64,000 bases of DNA from Zanthoxylum bungeanum (GCA_019454045.1 SKCR01025351.1:1-64000), one strand, 5' to 3'. Counted from the first letter of the stretch, positions 31,211 through 43,570 are shown. A program made the numbers and translations. The notes: generated from the letters alone by a model not told the origin.

Positions 31211-31876
31211 GGGTAAGTATCATTTACATCCCTATATTTTTGTTCTAAAACCCATTATATCCCTATAGTTTGTAAAATATCTCAACACATCTCTCTAACT
31301 TAATTATTAACAGAATTTAACATTTTTACCCTATTCAATTTTGATAATTAACATTACAAAAAAGTGAAATATATGAATTTTTAACAAAAAAAAAAAAACA
31401 AATTTAATTTGTAAGAAAACAATCATGCTCATATCGAAAATTTAATTTTTTATTGTATACTTAATTGTTAACTTTTTATCTCTTTAAATTAATTTTTTGT
31501 ATCTTTATATATAATCATCACTAAATTCAAATAGGTTAAAAAATGACAATAATATCTAACTTAATATTCGAATATTTTCTCTCATATGAAATACAATTTA
31601 CATGATTAATAATTACAGTATTAATTTAAATAATAATATTTATAATTAATCCTTTTTAATTTAAATAATTTTCATTTTTTATTAAAAAGAAAGCTTTTAT
31701 TTTGTTTGAAAATTTTAAATATTTCTTAATTTAAATAATTATTTAAATTTATCAAGGGTAAAATTGTCAAACTAAGTAAAATAATTAGAAGAAATAGTAT
31801 TTTGAGATATTTTTCAAATTATATAGATGTGATGAAGAATTGAAATAAAATATAGAGATGTATTGGAAATTTATCC
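31211..31876. mobile_element. Foldback MITE with long inverted repeats
   Basis: The left arm (GGGTAAGTATCATTTACATC at 31211, on to about 31340) is a diverged reverse complement of the right arm (about 31750-31876, ending TTTATCC). Both read as CATCYCTATATTTT and AAAATATCTCAA blocks in the same order. The arms are about 120 bp with an AT-rich middle. Long arms suggest a Mutator-like origin; no 8-10 bp target duplication is visible. Confidence 0.55.
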
Positions 31877-32031
31877 TAGGAAAGGTTGTGACTTATGCAA
31901 AACGTCGGTTAAACAATTTAATGAACGATGAGTTGTTATACATAAATTGTTGCTAATGATTTAACAAGACCTGTTACATTACCTTAATGGATATGATTTT
32001 GTGACAAATGGTTTAGGAATTTATTATCATG
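31877..32031. other. Flank of element G; left copy of its target duplication
   Basis: AT-rich flank. The TCATG at 32027-32031 matches 48706-48710 on the far side of G. Confidence 0.7.
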
Positions 32032-32426
32032 TGTTGACGGCTGATTTTGGTCTTAGGGAAATATTGGAATATTACTCCCGAGACAATCCTCCCTCAATAG
32101 TGAATTTGTTCGGTTATGGGGGAACCAAAAGCAAACTTAGCAAAAGATAGATAAATACGACAATCGACAAAGAGATTTAACGTGGTTGGGCGGATCAGAT
32201 CCAACCTACGTCCACGGACACAAATCGAATGATACTTTTATTACTGAGATATGCTTCTCCGATATCTCTTTTGTGTTTACAAGTCTGATGGTAATGATCT
32301 TGATATTGATTCTGATGCTTTTACACACACTCTACCCTCCTATTTATAATAGTGCAGAAATCAGATTCCTTCTTTTACAAGGGTTCCCAGTAGAATCAAT
32401 TTCCTTCTCCCATAAGGATTCCTAAT
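32032..32426 (-). repeat. 3' LTR of element G, first segment
   Basis: It matches 47970-48364 of the 5' LTR. It ends in CTAAT, the target chosen by element E. The motifs AACGTGGTTSGGCGGA and CCAACCTACGTCCACGG are kept as in LTR H. Confidence 0.85.
32422..32426. other. Target site duplication of element E, left
   Basis: CTAAT, identical to 46743-46747. Confidence 0.9.
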
Positions 32427-33050
32427 TGTAGGCATTGCATTTTCGCATGTGAAACCCGATGATGAGTCTCAGTTGGAGGCACTACCTTTTTAGCTAAGGA
32501 TATTGCGGGAAACGGAGGTCGGAAGGGGAAATTCAGAATAAGTACGTCATCAAGTTCATTTCACAAGTTCACTGTCTTCGTTAGTGCTGCGTTCGTTACT
32601 TCGTTCGAATGTCAGGCAGATTGCGGACGTTCGTGTAGAGTTCGAATTGGCGTTCGAACGGCGTCAGTGTTTCTGGTTTTGCTGCTAGCCTCGCACCTCA
32701 GCCCAATTAGCTCCCCAAAGCCCATAAAACACATCCCAATTTAATTAAATTAAACATTAAATATTAAATAAAATATTTAAACCATTTACCAATTAAATAA
32801 AACACAAAATCATACCTAATAAAGATAAATCAAATATATTAACTTCCTAACCAAACAAATCACATACTAAATTAAAAGGATGTCATGCCTAATTAAAATC
32901 AATCATAACAAATTAAATATTTTGTATTCCTAATCTAGCCAAGATTTGTCCCCCTCAATCTTTGACTTTCCTTGCTCAACACCAAATAAAATCCTCATTT
33001 TAATGCCAAAATCCCTTCTTTGTGAGACAAGGTTAAGCCCTAGCCCTTCT

Positions 33051-33058
33051 CTATATAA
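33051..33058 (+). promoter_or_regulatory. TATA box of E 5' LTR
   Basis: TATATAAA in CTCTATATAAACAAC, about 625 bp into the LTR. The 3' LTR has the same at 44348-44356. Confidence 0.6.
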
Positions 33059-33959
33059 ACAACCCCTAACCAAGACATGCACTCATCTAGCTCATACAGA
33101 GAACTCACAGAAAAATCATAACACAAAAGAGCCTTAGCCACTCACGGCAATAGCAACAGGAAGAACACAAACCATTCCCCTCATCTCCTCCACTCCATAA
33201 CCGAAAACAGCACCCCCCCTAAACCTCTACCCATCACCGAAAATATACCTCCAAACAGCAGCCCTCCATCACCGAAAATATACCTCCAAACAGCAGCCCA
33301 AACCACTCCCAAAATAGTCCCTAAAATCCCTTAAAACAGTAACATAAACTGCACTTATAATCCTTGAAATAACCACACAAAACTACACTAAAAAAACCAC
33401 GAGAAACACTCGAAACAGTTCGTTGAAACATCAAAACAGGTGACCTGAACAGTGAGTAGCAAAGCAGAGACCGAACAGCGGTAGAACGGAGATCGAACCA
33501 CGCAAAACGGAGACCAGACGGCGAGCAAAGCAGCAAAACAGTGAGCTAAAACGCTGAACCAGTGAACCGGTAGAATAATGAGCTTTTACCCCTTCCGATC
33601 TCCGCGAAACGCAAGTCCGAAGACGACTTAAAATGTCAGACCTGAGGGTACTTTCCACACTCATCTTTATTCGATTTTTGTTATTTATTTTGATTGCATT
33701 TCAATTATTTGTTGAATCTTGTGTGTGTATGATGCGTGTTGTGGGTATTGGATGAATGAAAGAGTGTCGTCTCTTGTGGTATATCGGATGGAAACCCAGA
33801 CGTAAATTTTGTAGCCAAATCCGAATGGACGGTAGTGCAGTCTGTACTTGGGATACAACTCCACGTACCGCTTGAGTAAACGGCACCTTCTTTTGTTTTA
33901 TGTTGCTTTGATTTATTTATTTATTGTTCGTTACTTGAATTTTGCATGTTGCTTATTTA

Positions 33960-34655
33960 CGTACGATTCAATCGAGCGCATGGGCTTAGTAAGTGGAATG
34001 AAAGATCCCCTATGGGGAGGGGTTAAAGCCCTTTACCACGATGCTTCGCCGCGCCGGTTGATGTGTGTTCGGTTGAATGCAAGACACGTTCAATCGGGCA
34101 TACTACGTTTGATATTATTGCTTTTAATTCTTTGTATGCATGATTCAATCGAGCGCATGGGCTTAGTAAGTGGAATGAAAGATCCTCTACGGGGAGGGGT
34201 TAAAGCCCTTTACCACGATGCTTTGCCGCGCCGGTTGACGTGTGTTCGGTTGAATGCAAGACACGTTCAATCGGGCATACTACGTTTGATATTATTGCTT
34301 TTAATTCTTTGTATGCATGATTCAATCGAGCGCATGGGCTTAGTAAGTGGAATGAAAGATCCCTTATGGGGAGGGGTTAAAGCCTTTTACCACGATGCTT
34401 TGCCGCGTCGGTTGACGTGTGTTCGGTTGAATGCAAGACACGTTCAATCGGGCATACTACGTTGATATTATTGCTTTTTATTCTTTGTATGCATGATTCA
34501 GTCGAGCGCATTGGCTTAGTAAGTGGAATGAAAGATCCCCTACGGGGAGGGGTTAAAGCCATTTACCACGATGCTTTTCCGCGCTGGTTGATGTGTGTTC
34601 GGTTGAATGCAAGATACGTTTAATCGGACATACTGAGCTTGACATTGTTGCCTTT
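33960..34655 (+). repeat. Four tandem 176-bp units in the E 5' LTR
   Basis: Units start at GATTCAATCGAGCGCATGGG near 33966, 34142, 34318 and 34495. Each contains GGGGAGGGGTTAAAGCC and CCGCGCCGGTTG. Long ORFs over this region are repeats of one chance frame and are not genes. Confidence 0.9.
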
Positions 34656-34679
34656 ATTCTTTGTGTTGCATGCATCAGG

Positions 34680-35030
34680 TCTAGTTCCGTTCAAACGCGT
34701 TCTCGAACGCTACACGAACGCGAACCTTCTGTTTACCGTTCGAACGCGTTCTCGAACGCTACGCGAACACACACGCACTTTCTTAGTCTCATAATGCATC
34801 AGGTCTGGCTCCATTCGAATGCGTTCTCGAACGCTATACGAACGCGAACCTTCTGTTTACCGTTCGAACACATTCTCGAATGCTACGCGAACTCACACGC
34901 ACTTTCTTAGTCTTATCATGCATCAGGTCTGGTTCCGTTCGAACGCGTTCTCGAATGCTACGCGAACGCGAACCTTCTGTTTATCGTTCGAACGCATTTT
35001 CAAACGCTACGCGAACGCGCACCCACTGAA
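34680..35030 (+). repeat. Array of CGTTCGAACG-rich 123-bp units
   Basis: Three units begin near 34685, 34808 and 34930 with the palindrome-rich GTTCGAACGCGTTCTCGAAC and CTACGCGAACGC, and end with ATGCATCAGGTCTGG. CpG-dense. Confidence 0.8.
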
Positions 35031-35704
35031 CTTAGTCCTTTTCATCAGATTTCATACATAGTTTTCCTAGTAGTTATCCCCACATGTATGAATACAATGT
35101 GTTTAATGTATTACAATTCATATACCTATGTCATGATAACATTTGAGTATTATTTCTTATGGTATATCGGATGGAAACCCAGACATAAATTCCGTAGCCG
35201 ATTCCGAATGGACGGTAGTACGGTCTGTACTTGGGATACAACTCCACGTACCACTTGAGAAGGTGCTCACATGTGTGCTTGTGTGGTTAGTATGTGTGCT
35301 TGTGTTTTATTGAATATAATATGCCAATGAAGTTGTATGTTTGTCGCTCCTTTGATGTACTTCCAAGCATGCAATCTTAGATGTGAAATATATGTGTAAG
35401 TTTTATTTTGTACATGTGAATTTAGAAGCATGATACTCTTGGAAATAAGTGCTACTTAAGCCTGATTAAATTATTACATAAATCCTTTCATTACAAGTGG
35501 CATGAGTAAGGGACCATTCCGAACCCAACGATTTGAGGTCTTCCCTTGCGAGGGGTGAGTGCGGCCTTAAATCTCATTTTCCCGATTCACACCGGGTGGC
35601 GACTCCATTATTCTCCGGTTTAGTCCCTCATGGCTACTCCGTACTCCCGACCGGGCCGCGAGCCTGGGACAGCATGCATCGCCCAGTTTCTGTGTCCCAC
35701 AGTC

Positions 35705-35722
35705 TGGCGACTCCACTGGGGA
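35705..35722 (+). other. Primer-binding site of element E
   Basis: TGGCGACTCCACTGGGGA begins three bases after the LTR end. The same site is in F (59310-59327, reverse). I cannot name the tRNA with certainty. Confidence 0.75.
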
Positions 35723-36239
35723 TAGAGAATCGGCCCCGAAATATTGTCTTGTGATGTTTGGATTTATGTTTTAATTGACCGTTTCTATAGTGGATAAAGT
35801 GAGGGTTTAATCAAAGGCATTTTGAGGCTAGGTAATGGTTTGGTGTCTTCCTTCATTCACTACCTTTCTAGAAGGAAAAGATGTGAAGGCACCTAGATAG
35901 CCATCTACTCGTAGCCTATTGTGATGGACTAATTTGGAGGACTCGTTGTTTATTCCTGACACCAAACGATAAGAGCCTAAGAGGCTTGGGTATTAAGTGA
36001 GTCTCGCTCCACCTTCCCTCTGGGGAATCTACAACGGGAAATCCATCTGACAGTCCGTCACACACCATAGCTCATTGGCATGTACCTTAGTGTATAAAAA
36101 AGGGTGCGCTCAGTTGGTTGCTCGAACCCTTGAGTGAGGAGACCTAGTTGTGGGCCATCCTTCACCGGTGAGAGCCTTTGTCTATACTCTTGCTAACCCA
36201 CCCATAGATCGGGTTGGCTAAAGTAACAATTATTTCCTT

Positions 36240-36705
36240 GAATATGTGCTTGTGGACCATCCTCATTTGGATGCAGTTGGACTATTGTCAGAAATGCGGA
36301 CTTGCTGGGCCATTTAAACTGGGGCGAGTTCGTACCTTATGACTATTAGGCCCGAAGCTTCTGAAATGTTGATGGGCCATTATGTAGAAATTATTACGTT
36401 ATGTTTGCATTATCTTTCTTCTATGCTTGTGTTTGGGAACATCGTCGTTTGGATCCATTTGGACCATTTGTCATGGAATATGGGCTTGTTGGGCCATTTA
36501 AACTGGGACAAGAACGTATTTCATGACTATTGGGCCAAAGGCGTCTAAGTGTTGATGGGCCACTTTGTGCTTGTGTTTGGAACATTACCATTTGGATTTA
36601 GTTGGGCTCCTTGTCATAAGATGTGAACTCGTTGGGCCGTTTAAACTGGGATGGGTTCACTCCTGTGACAATTAGCCCGAAAGATTCTAAAATGGTAACG
36701 GGCCG
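36240..36705 (+). repeat. Three leader repeats of about 150 bp in element E
   Basis: Units share TTGGGCCATTTAAACTGGG and ATGGGCCA. They lie between PBS and gag and recur in F (about 58340-58790, reverse), so they are part of the element's leader. The ORF 36339-36548 is a by-product. Confidence 0.7.
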
Positions 36706-36873
36706 ATTTGTTTGAAAATTTTAATTGATTTAATATGTTATATATGTTACATGCATCTCATGCACCTCATGCATACATATATCATGTTAACACCCTCTAT
36801 GTCTCAAAAAGACATCATAGATACAGTTGGGGTTAGAGAAGGGACAAGGCTCATTAAAAGAACAATAACAGTC

Positions 36874-38173
36874 ATGAGTGAATCTGGTAATGAGGTATCC
36901 CGAATGGATCAGTTAGAGAACAGTCTCGCCAAGGTCACTGAACAGTTGCAAGCTTTGACTACTGTTGGGTGGTATGGCTGTGCCCCGTGCTGGGGGAATT
37001 TCTGAGAATGTGAGACGTGAGGAGCCTCCGAATGGGTTGGGGGATGATATCCCCACTTTTGATGATGATATGGCAGAGTATGCAGCAGGCAGAGTATCTG
37101 GGTCTCAGGCAGAGTTACAGAAACTTCGGGATCAGGTTGAGTCGGTTACCCGCAAGATGAGGGGTAAGAATGAGGATTTGCTGGATTATGACACACTGAC
37201 TTTCGAGGAACAGTTGTCGGCACAGTTCAAGATGCCTGATATGGCTAAGTTTAACGGGAATGGGGATCCAAGGGTGCATCTCCGACAGTTTGTATCAGTC
37301 ATGAGTTCAGTTGGCTTATCTCAGCGCCAAGTGCAGAAAATGTTTGGAATGTCGTTTGAAGGAGCTCCTGTGGTATGGTACCACAGTTTGGAGAAAAAAG
37401 TGAAGGAAGATTGGAGGGAGTTGGTCGATGCTTTCCTGAAGCAGTATGTCACTGACTTAGAGATCGATCTGTCACTCCGTGATCTGGAGAATGTTAAGCA
37501 GAAAGCGGAGGAGAGTTTTAAGGAGTATGTGGACCGGTGGAGGGGTCAGTTATTGAAAATGCAGACTAGGCCCTCAGAGAAGGATCAGATTAAGATGATT
37601 ATCAAGGGCACCAAGCCCTCCATTTACAGCAAGTTGAGGAGGATGACCTCCATGATTGCAGACTTTCGGCAGTTGAGGGAAACTGTCATGGATATTGAGG
37701 AAGAAGAGGCCGAGAATAGAAAATTCTATGGTCTGAACAAGAGGCCCATTGGGGGAACATCGGGAGCAAAGCCCGTTTCTGCTGAGATTGCCGCTATCCG
37801 GAACCGGCAGTTTTCCAACTTGGGAAGGCCCCTGTCCAAGGTGCTAGAGAAATTGAAGAGGCAAGGGCTCTTAAAACCCTTGGAAGCCAAACCATTACCC
37901 AACCCCCTACCACCACATTATAACCTAAGCCTTTACTGTCACTTTCACCAACAAAAAGGCAATGACACCGACAACTGCGCCCGACTCCGCCATGAAATCC
38001 AAGACCTGATAGACTCTAAGAAAATACCTGACCCAGAAACAGAACAGCCTGACACACACAGAAACCCCTTACCCAACTATCGTGCCGTACCACCACCAGC
38101 CTATAAGATCAATTCTGGCCTCCCAGAAGACCTTGTCCTGAAATCCTTTCACCCTCAAGCCTTTTACCTGTGA
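36874..38173 (+). pseudogene. gag: Tat-type gag of element E, one frameshift
   Basis: Starts MSESGNEVSRMDQLENSLAK at 36874, aligned with the F copy (MSGSENEISRVDQLENGFAK). A frameshift near 36965 moves into the frame that then stays open to 38173 (about 400 codons). The capsid-like core has FKMPDMAKFNGNGDPRVHLR, then GAPVVWYHSL and FKEYVDRWRGQLLKMQTRPS, the retrotransposon Gag fold. Near the end CHFHQQKGNDTDNCARLR is the Cys/His motif of Tat Gag (C-x2-H...C). The protein would form the particle shell and bind genomic RNA. Confidence 0.8.
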
Positions 38174-38263
38174 ATCTGGGATAGTACTAGTGAAGATGAG
38201 TTTGAGCATGGAAAAAACTTTTGGCTTGATTTCTCTAGCAGTGATGAGGAAGAAGTAAGGGGA

Positions 38264-39361
38264 ATGACGCGCAGTGGTCATTTCTACAATGATATGGCGG
38301 AAAAGGGTAAGGAAGTTTTGACAGATAGTAGAGAAGTGGTTGAGACTGCAGAAAATACTGAGGAGGATATAGTGCTGAGGCAATTGAGGAAGACTAGAGC
38401 ACAAGTGAGTATCTGGGAACTGTTATGTGCATCTCGGGAGCATAGGCAGGCTATGGTTGAGGCCTTGAGCAAGATTGTGGTACCGGAAGACGCCAACCTG
38501 CATGTTTTGTTGGGTCGGTTCAGAAGGAAGCTTTGCAGATATCTTTTTCTGAGGATGAACTCCCGGCGGAGGGGAGAAATCATAACAGGCCTCTATTTAT
38601 CAGGGCCGAGGTGAGGGGCAAGAGAACTTCATGTGTAATGGTGGATGACGGTTCATCCATCAATATGTGCCCGCTGAAAATTCTGGCGAGATAAGGTATG
38701 AAAGCAACAGACTTGGACCCCTCCAGTATGACTATTAAGGCTTATGATGACAGTAAAATGGGAGTTGAGGGTACCTTTGTGGCTATGTTCAAGGTAGGAC
38801 CGATTGAAGATGAGGTCGAGTTCACAGTACTGGACATCCCGGCTACTTCGCCTTATTGTTGTGAAGGCCTTGGTTTCACAAACTTGGGGGGGCGTGCCTT
38901 CCACTTTACATCAGATGATCAAGTTCCCGTATGAGGGAGAAATTGTCACCATCCGGGCTGAGTTAGATAATGTCGTGGCTGCCTTGGAGATACAACCTTT
39001 CACGAGGTTTCAGGTGTCAGCTACTTTTGAGGAGTGGGTGGATCCTAGAGTGGCTAGGATTATGGAGAAAATGAAGTTTGAGCCGGGTAAAGGTTCAAAA
39101 TTGCCAGATTTCAGAGGACAGGCTACTCGGAAAGGTTTGGGGTACAAGTCTGATGAAGAAAAGCCAAGGGTCAAGAAAAAGGGCATGAAACTGATAGAAT
39201 GTTTTGTGAAAGCTTCAGGATATCAAGGGGAGCCTGAACCTGTGGAAGTTAATGGAATTGTGGTACCTGGGTTCGAGATCTTCCAGGATATGTTGGGTAA
39301 GAAGCTGATAGTGAAGAAATTGTGGAGAAAGAAGAAGAGAGAGATTGGGAGGAAGAACTGA
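38264..39361 (+). pseudogene. Tat-type protease and linker region of element E
   Basis: The frame 38264-38614 reads MTRSGHFYNDMAEKGKEVL and then a region before protease. It runs, after a frameshift near 38610, into NRPLFIRAEVRGKRTSCVMV and DDGSSINMCPLKI, the Asp-containing protease loop of this lineage (DDGSS in place of the common DTGSS). A stop at 38694 and a shift near 38885 follow. The frame 38804-39361 carries GGVPSTLHQMIKFPYEGE and FEPGKGSKLPDFRGQATRKG, a Gly-rich linker typical of Tat/Ogre polyproteins. Confidence 0.7.
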
Positions 39362-40360
39362 TGAAGTTGGAGAGCCTGACTCTGGGAGAGGACGAAAAGC
39401 CTGAGGAAGATCTGATTGCAGAGAAAGAAGTGTCTATGGATGATGAAGACATTTACCTTCCTGATTTGTTTGAATGTATTTCCGCATTATCCAATAATAA
39501 AGACATCTCTTTTGCTTACTTGCCTGAGTCATTTCCATTTACACTACACGAATCAAGCATATTTGACATCAGTTCAGCCAGGACTATTTCATTTAACTTG
39601 GGTACACTTGAGAACCCCAAGGAAATTCTGATTGCAAGTGAAGTAACCTCCGAAGAGAGGGAGAAACTAAAAGAAGTGTTGGTCAGATATGCCAAAGTAT
39701 TTGCTTGGTCCTATGAGGATATGCCTGGGATAGACAGAAATATTGCCCAGCACACAATACCAACTTATCCGAATATGAGGCCAGTAAAACAGAAACTCCG
39801 ACGGATGAGACCAGAATGGGCTGAGAAAGTCAGAGAGGAAGTTAAGAAACAGATAGATGTGGGGTTCCTGGAAGTAGTAAAGTATCCTGAATGGTTGGCT
39901 AACATAGTACCGGTACCGAAGAAAGATGGGAAGGTCAGAATGTGTGTAGACTACAGAGATCTCATAAAGCTTGTCCGAAAGATGTTTTCCTTTGCCGCAT
40001 ATAGATGTTCTGGTTGATAGCGCTGCTTTATCCGCTATGTATTCATTTGCAGATGGTTTTCAGGTTACAATCAGGTTCTCATGGCTGAGGAAGATAAACA
40101 CAAGACAACATTTGTTACCGAGTGGGGTACTTATTGTTACAAGGTAATGCCATTTGGGCTTAAGAATGCGGGAGCTACTTATCACGGATGGCCACTACAC
40201 TTTTCATGACTTGATGCACAAAGAGATTGAGGTGTATGTGGATGACATGATGGTGAAATCAGAAACAAGGGTTGGGCATATCGAAGCACTAGAAAGGTTC
40301 CTTCAGAGAGTTGACAGATACAACCTGCGGCTAAATCCCAAGAAATGTGTGTTTGGGTGA
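39362..40360 (+). pseudogene. Reverse transcriptase of element E, frameshifted
   Basis: The acidic linker leads to FAWSYEDMPGIDRNIAQHTI, then KKQIDVGFLEVVKYPEWLAN and VPVPKKDGKVRMCVDYRDL (RT fingers). The frame breaks at about 39990; [14 protein letters not shown] and [20 protein letters not shown] follow in other frames. The catalytic YVDD is intact in EVYVDDMMVKSETR (40154-40360 frame). At least three shifts separate these pieces. Confidence 0.85.
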
Positions 40361-40441
40361 CATCAGGGAAATTGCTTGGTCATACAGTGGGAATGGGCGG
40401 AATAGAGGTAGACTCTCCGAAAAATCAAGGCAATCACAGAA

Positions 40442-41011
40442 ATGCCGTCACCGAAGACAGAAAAAGAAGTCAGAGCATTCTTGGGGAAGATTCAGTACAT
40501 CAGTCGGTTCATTGCCAAGTTGACATCGGTATGTGAGCCTATCTTCAAACTGTTGAGAAAAGATCAGCCAGTGAGATGGAATAAACAGTGTCAGACTGCC
40601 TTCGACAAAATCAGAGAGTATTTGGTAAAGCCACATGTATTGAAACCTCCGAGACCGGGCAGACCTTTGATATTGTATTTGGCTATAGAATCAGAAGCAC
40701 TGGGGGCTATGATGGTACAGGCAGATGAGACAGGGGTAGAACATGCAGTCTATTATCTGAGTAAGAAGATGCTCCCGTATGAGGCTCGATATCAAGAGGT
40801 TGAGAAGATCTGTCTTGCAGTGGTATGGGCTTCCAGAAAGTTGCGGCATTATTTCCAGTCTTACAAGATCCAGGTGGTGGCAAAGGAGAATCCTCTGAAA
40901 TATCTTCATTCGGTGCCTTCACTAGTGGGAAAATTGGGCAGATGGTTGGTATTGTTGACAGAGTTTGACATTGAGTATCTCACCTCCAAAGTGATCAAAG
41001 GCGAGCAGTAG
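40442..41011 (+). pseudogene. RT connection and RNase H region of element E
   Basis: Open for 189 codons: KTEKEVRAFLGKIQYISRFI (RT thumb), then RPGRPLILYLAIESEALGAM (RNase H start with a substituted first Asp, YLA in place of YVD), MLPYEARYQEVEKICLAVVW and WLVLLTEFDIEYLTSK. In Tat elements this first RNase H is often degenerate because a second one follows. Confidence 0.8.
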
Positions 41012-41400
41012 TAGCAGAGTTTCTGGCATTGCAACCTGTTGAGGGGGATCGGTATAAATTTGAATTTCCAGATGAAGAGATCCAAGCGATAACAGTTCAG
41101 AGATGGAAGATGTTTTTTGACGGAGCAGTGAATTACAAGGGAGCCGAAATAGGGATTGTGATAGTGACCCTCGAGGGAGAGACTTTGCCTTTAGCCAAGA
41201 GGTTGACATTTAGAGTGACTAATAACATGGCCGAGTATGAAGCATGTGCTTTTGGTTTGACAGCATTGATAGCCTTGAAGGCCGGGAGTGTGGAAGTCTA
41301 CGGAGATTCTATGTTGGTAGTCCAGCAGATGCGAGGAGAATGGGAATTGAAGGAAGAACGGTTGAAGCCTTACATTTTTCACCTCAAAAATTGGCACAGG
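41012..41400 (+). pseudogene. Second, archaeal-type RNase H (aRH) of element E
   Basis: FFDGAVNYKGAEIGIVIVT (first Asp), NNMAEYEACAFGLTALIALK (Glu) and EVYGDSMLVVQQMRGEWELK (second Asp) give the RNase H triad. An added aRH between RNase H and integrase defines the Tat lineage. It is open 41029-41472, then shifts into the 41244-41900 frame. Confidence 0.8.
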
Positions 41401-42841
41401 TTATCCCCGAGTGTAAGTTTCAGCACTTACCGAGAGAAAAGAATCAGATGGCAGATGCATTGGCTACACTAGCAGCGACTTGGGAAAATCCAGAAAAGTT
41501 AGTGATGAGACCGTTGATACTGACAACAGCAAGCAAACCTGTTTATGAGATAGAAAGAATTCTGGAAGTTGAGGTCGACGACGGTAAACCTTGGTATTAT
41601 GACATTCAGAGGTATCTAGAACATGGTGAAATCCCGGAAGGGGCAGGCAGAAAAGAAAGAATAGCCATCCATCAGAAGTTAGCTTCCCAGTATGTGATTT
41701 TGAAAGGGGAACTGTACAAGAGGCAGACAAATGGTATTCAGTTGAAGTGTTTGAGAAAAGAAGAAGCTCAGCATGTAATGGAAGAAATACACGCCGGGGT
41801 ATGTGGTCCGCACATGAACGGGTTGAATCTGTCCCGCAAGATAGTGAGACAAGGTTTTTATTGGTCAACCATGGAAACAGATTGCGCGAAGATGGTGTGA
41901 AGCACTGTCATGACTGTCAAGCACATGGTAATTTGAATCACTTACCGCACACAGAATTGCACGGGTTGTCAGAGCCGTGGCCTTTCTCAGCATGGGGGAT
42001 TGATATGATTGGGGAAATTCGACCGAATGCATCAAATGGGCATCGCTTCATAGTAGTGGCAGTAGATTACTTCTCGAAGTGGGTGGAAGCCGAATCATTC
42101 CGTAATGTTACAGCAAAGCAGATGGCAAAGTTTATAGCTCGGAACCTCATTTGTCGGTATGGTATGCCGCATCATGTAGTGACAGACAACGGGGTCCAGT
42201 TTCAAGGAGAGACGAAAGCAATGTTACAGAGGTATGGGATAGGCCACCACAAGTCGTCACCGTACAGGCCGCAGGCAAATGGGGCAGTTGAGGCAGCCAA
42301 CAAGACTATAAAGACAATTTTAGCCAAGATGACAGAAAATTGCAGAGATTGGGCCGAGAAATTACCGTATGCTTTGTAGGGGTACAGAACATCAGTAAGA
42401 ACAGCAACAGGGGCCACACCTTACTCTTTGGTCTATGGAATGGAAGCAGTATTTCCGGTAGAAGTGGAAATATAGTCTATGAGGGTATTAGCAGAGGCAG
42501 AATTACCGGAACGGGAATGGGCCGCACAGAGGTTTGATCAGTTAGCATTATTGGATGAGAAGAGAACGAAGTCTTTGTATCACATGCAGTTGTATCAGAA
42601 GAGACTAGCTCGGGCATTCAACAAGAAAGTGTGTCCTACCAAGATCAGAAAGGGTGATTTGGTACTTAAGCAGTCGAAGCCGTCGACGACGGATCCGAGA
42701 GGGAAATTCAGACCTAACTGGGAAGGACCTTACATAGTGCAGAAGGTAATGGGAAATGGGGCAGTGAGGTTATCAGACTTGGAAGGAAACGAGTTCACCG
42801 AGCCGATCAACGTAGACAGATTGAAGCAATACTTTGCCTAA
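41401..42841 (+). pseudogene. Integrase of element E, frameshifted
   Basis: Zinc-binding part: EEIHAGVCGPHMNGLNLSRK then CHDCQAHGN. Core: WPFSAWGIDMIGEIRPNASN (first Asp), VVTDNGVQFQGETKAMLQRY (second Asp), RPQANGAVEAANKTIKTILA (Glu). Frames break near 41880 and 42378; the last frame 42479-42841 holds the C-terminal GPF-type domain (FRPNWEGPYIVQKVMGNGAV) and ends EPINVDRLKQYFA. The D,D-35-E residues are all visible. No chromodomain, as expected for Tat. Confidence 0.85.
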
Positions 42842-43059
42842 GGGAGAGAAGACCGAGCAGTCACCACGAGAATTAGTAGAAGACCTAACCCAACGGAATA
42901 AGAAAATCATTCATGCATACACGTAACATTGCATTCTCTTCGTGTTTGTTTTCGTTTTGTGTTCGCAGGTTCGAAGAAAGGAGAAAGCGGCAGAAATGAG
43001 CCAAGCAGCGTCAGCGCAATTTCAGTTGTTGGGATGAGTCCCAAGGGGCGAGGCCCATA

Positions 43060-43570
43060 TCAGCTTGGGGGCGAAGTCCATATCATGTCGACTCCGGGTA
43101 TGGAGACTCATCATCATTTTGAGGACGAGGTCCCTATGGTCAGCGGGTTGGGTCGAGGTGCCCATGGTCGAGGTGCCCCCGTTGTCAGTTGTAGTTCCAG
43201 GTCGAGGTGCCCAGGGTCGAGGTACCCACTACATCATCAGTTCGAGGGCGAGGTCCCTATGGTCAGCGGTGTTGGGTCGAGGTGCCCAGGGTGAGGGCCC
43301 CCCGTTGTCGGTTGTAGTGTAGTTCTGGGTCGAGGTGCCCAGGGTCGAGGTACCCACTACATCATCAGTTCGAGGGCAAGGTCCCTATGGTCAGCGGTGT
43401 TGGGTCGAGGTGCTCAGGGTCGAGGTGCCCCCGTTGTCAGTTGTAGTTCCGGGTCGAGGTGCCCAGGGTCGAGGTACCCACTAATCATCAGTTCGAGGGC
43501 GAGGTCCCTATAGTCAGCGGTATTGGGTCGAGGTTCCAAGGGTCGAGGTGCCCCCGTTGTCGATTGCAAT
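43060..43570 (+). repeat. GGTCGAGGT tandem repeat zone between pol and PPT
   Basis: About 3.5 units of roughly 128 bp (landmark ATCATCAGTTCGAGGGCGAG near 43233, 43362, 43487), each with several GGGTCGAGGTGCCCAGGG. Such arrays before the 3' LTR are usual in Tat elements. The overlapping ORFs, rich in RGAHGRGAP or SRCPG, are repeat artefacts. Confidence 0.85.

Larger units (their letters stand above)
32427..35701 (+). repeat. 5' LTR of element E
   Basis: TGTAGGCATT to GTCCCACA, 3275 bp. TATA box at 33051-33058 (CTATATAAAC). Two internal arrays follow: about 176-bp units and about 123-bp units. It has one more 176-bp unit than the 3' LTR. Confidence 0.9.

Noticed and set aside
33848..34910. Long + strand ORFs with repeated IERMGLVSGMKDPL blocks in the E LTR
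   Set aside because: They are one chance frame carried through 176-bp and 123-bp tandem LTR repeats, and the 3' LTR and F break it differently.
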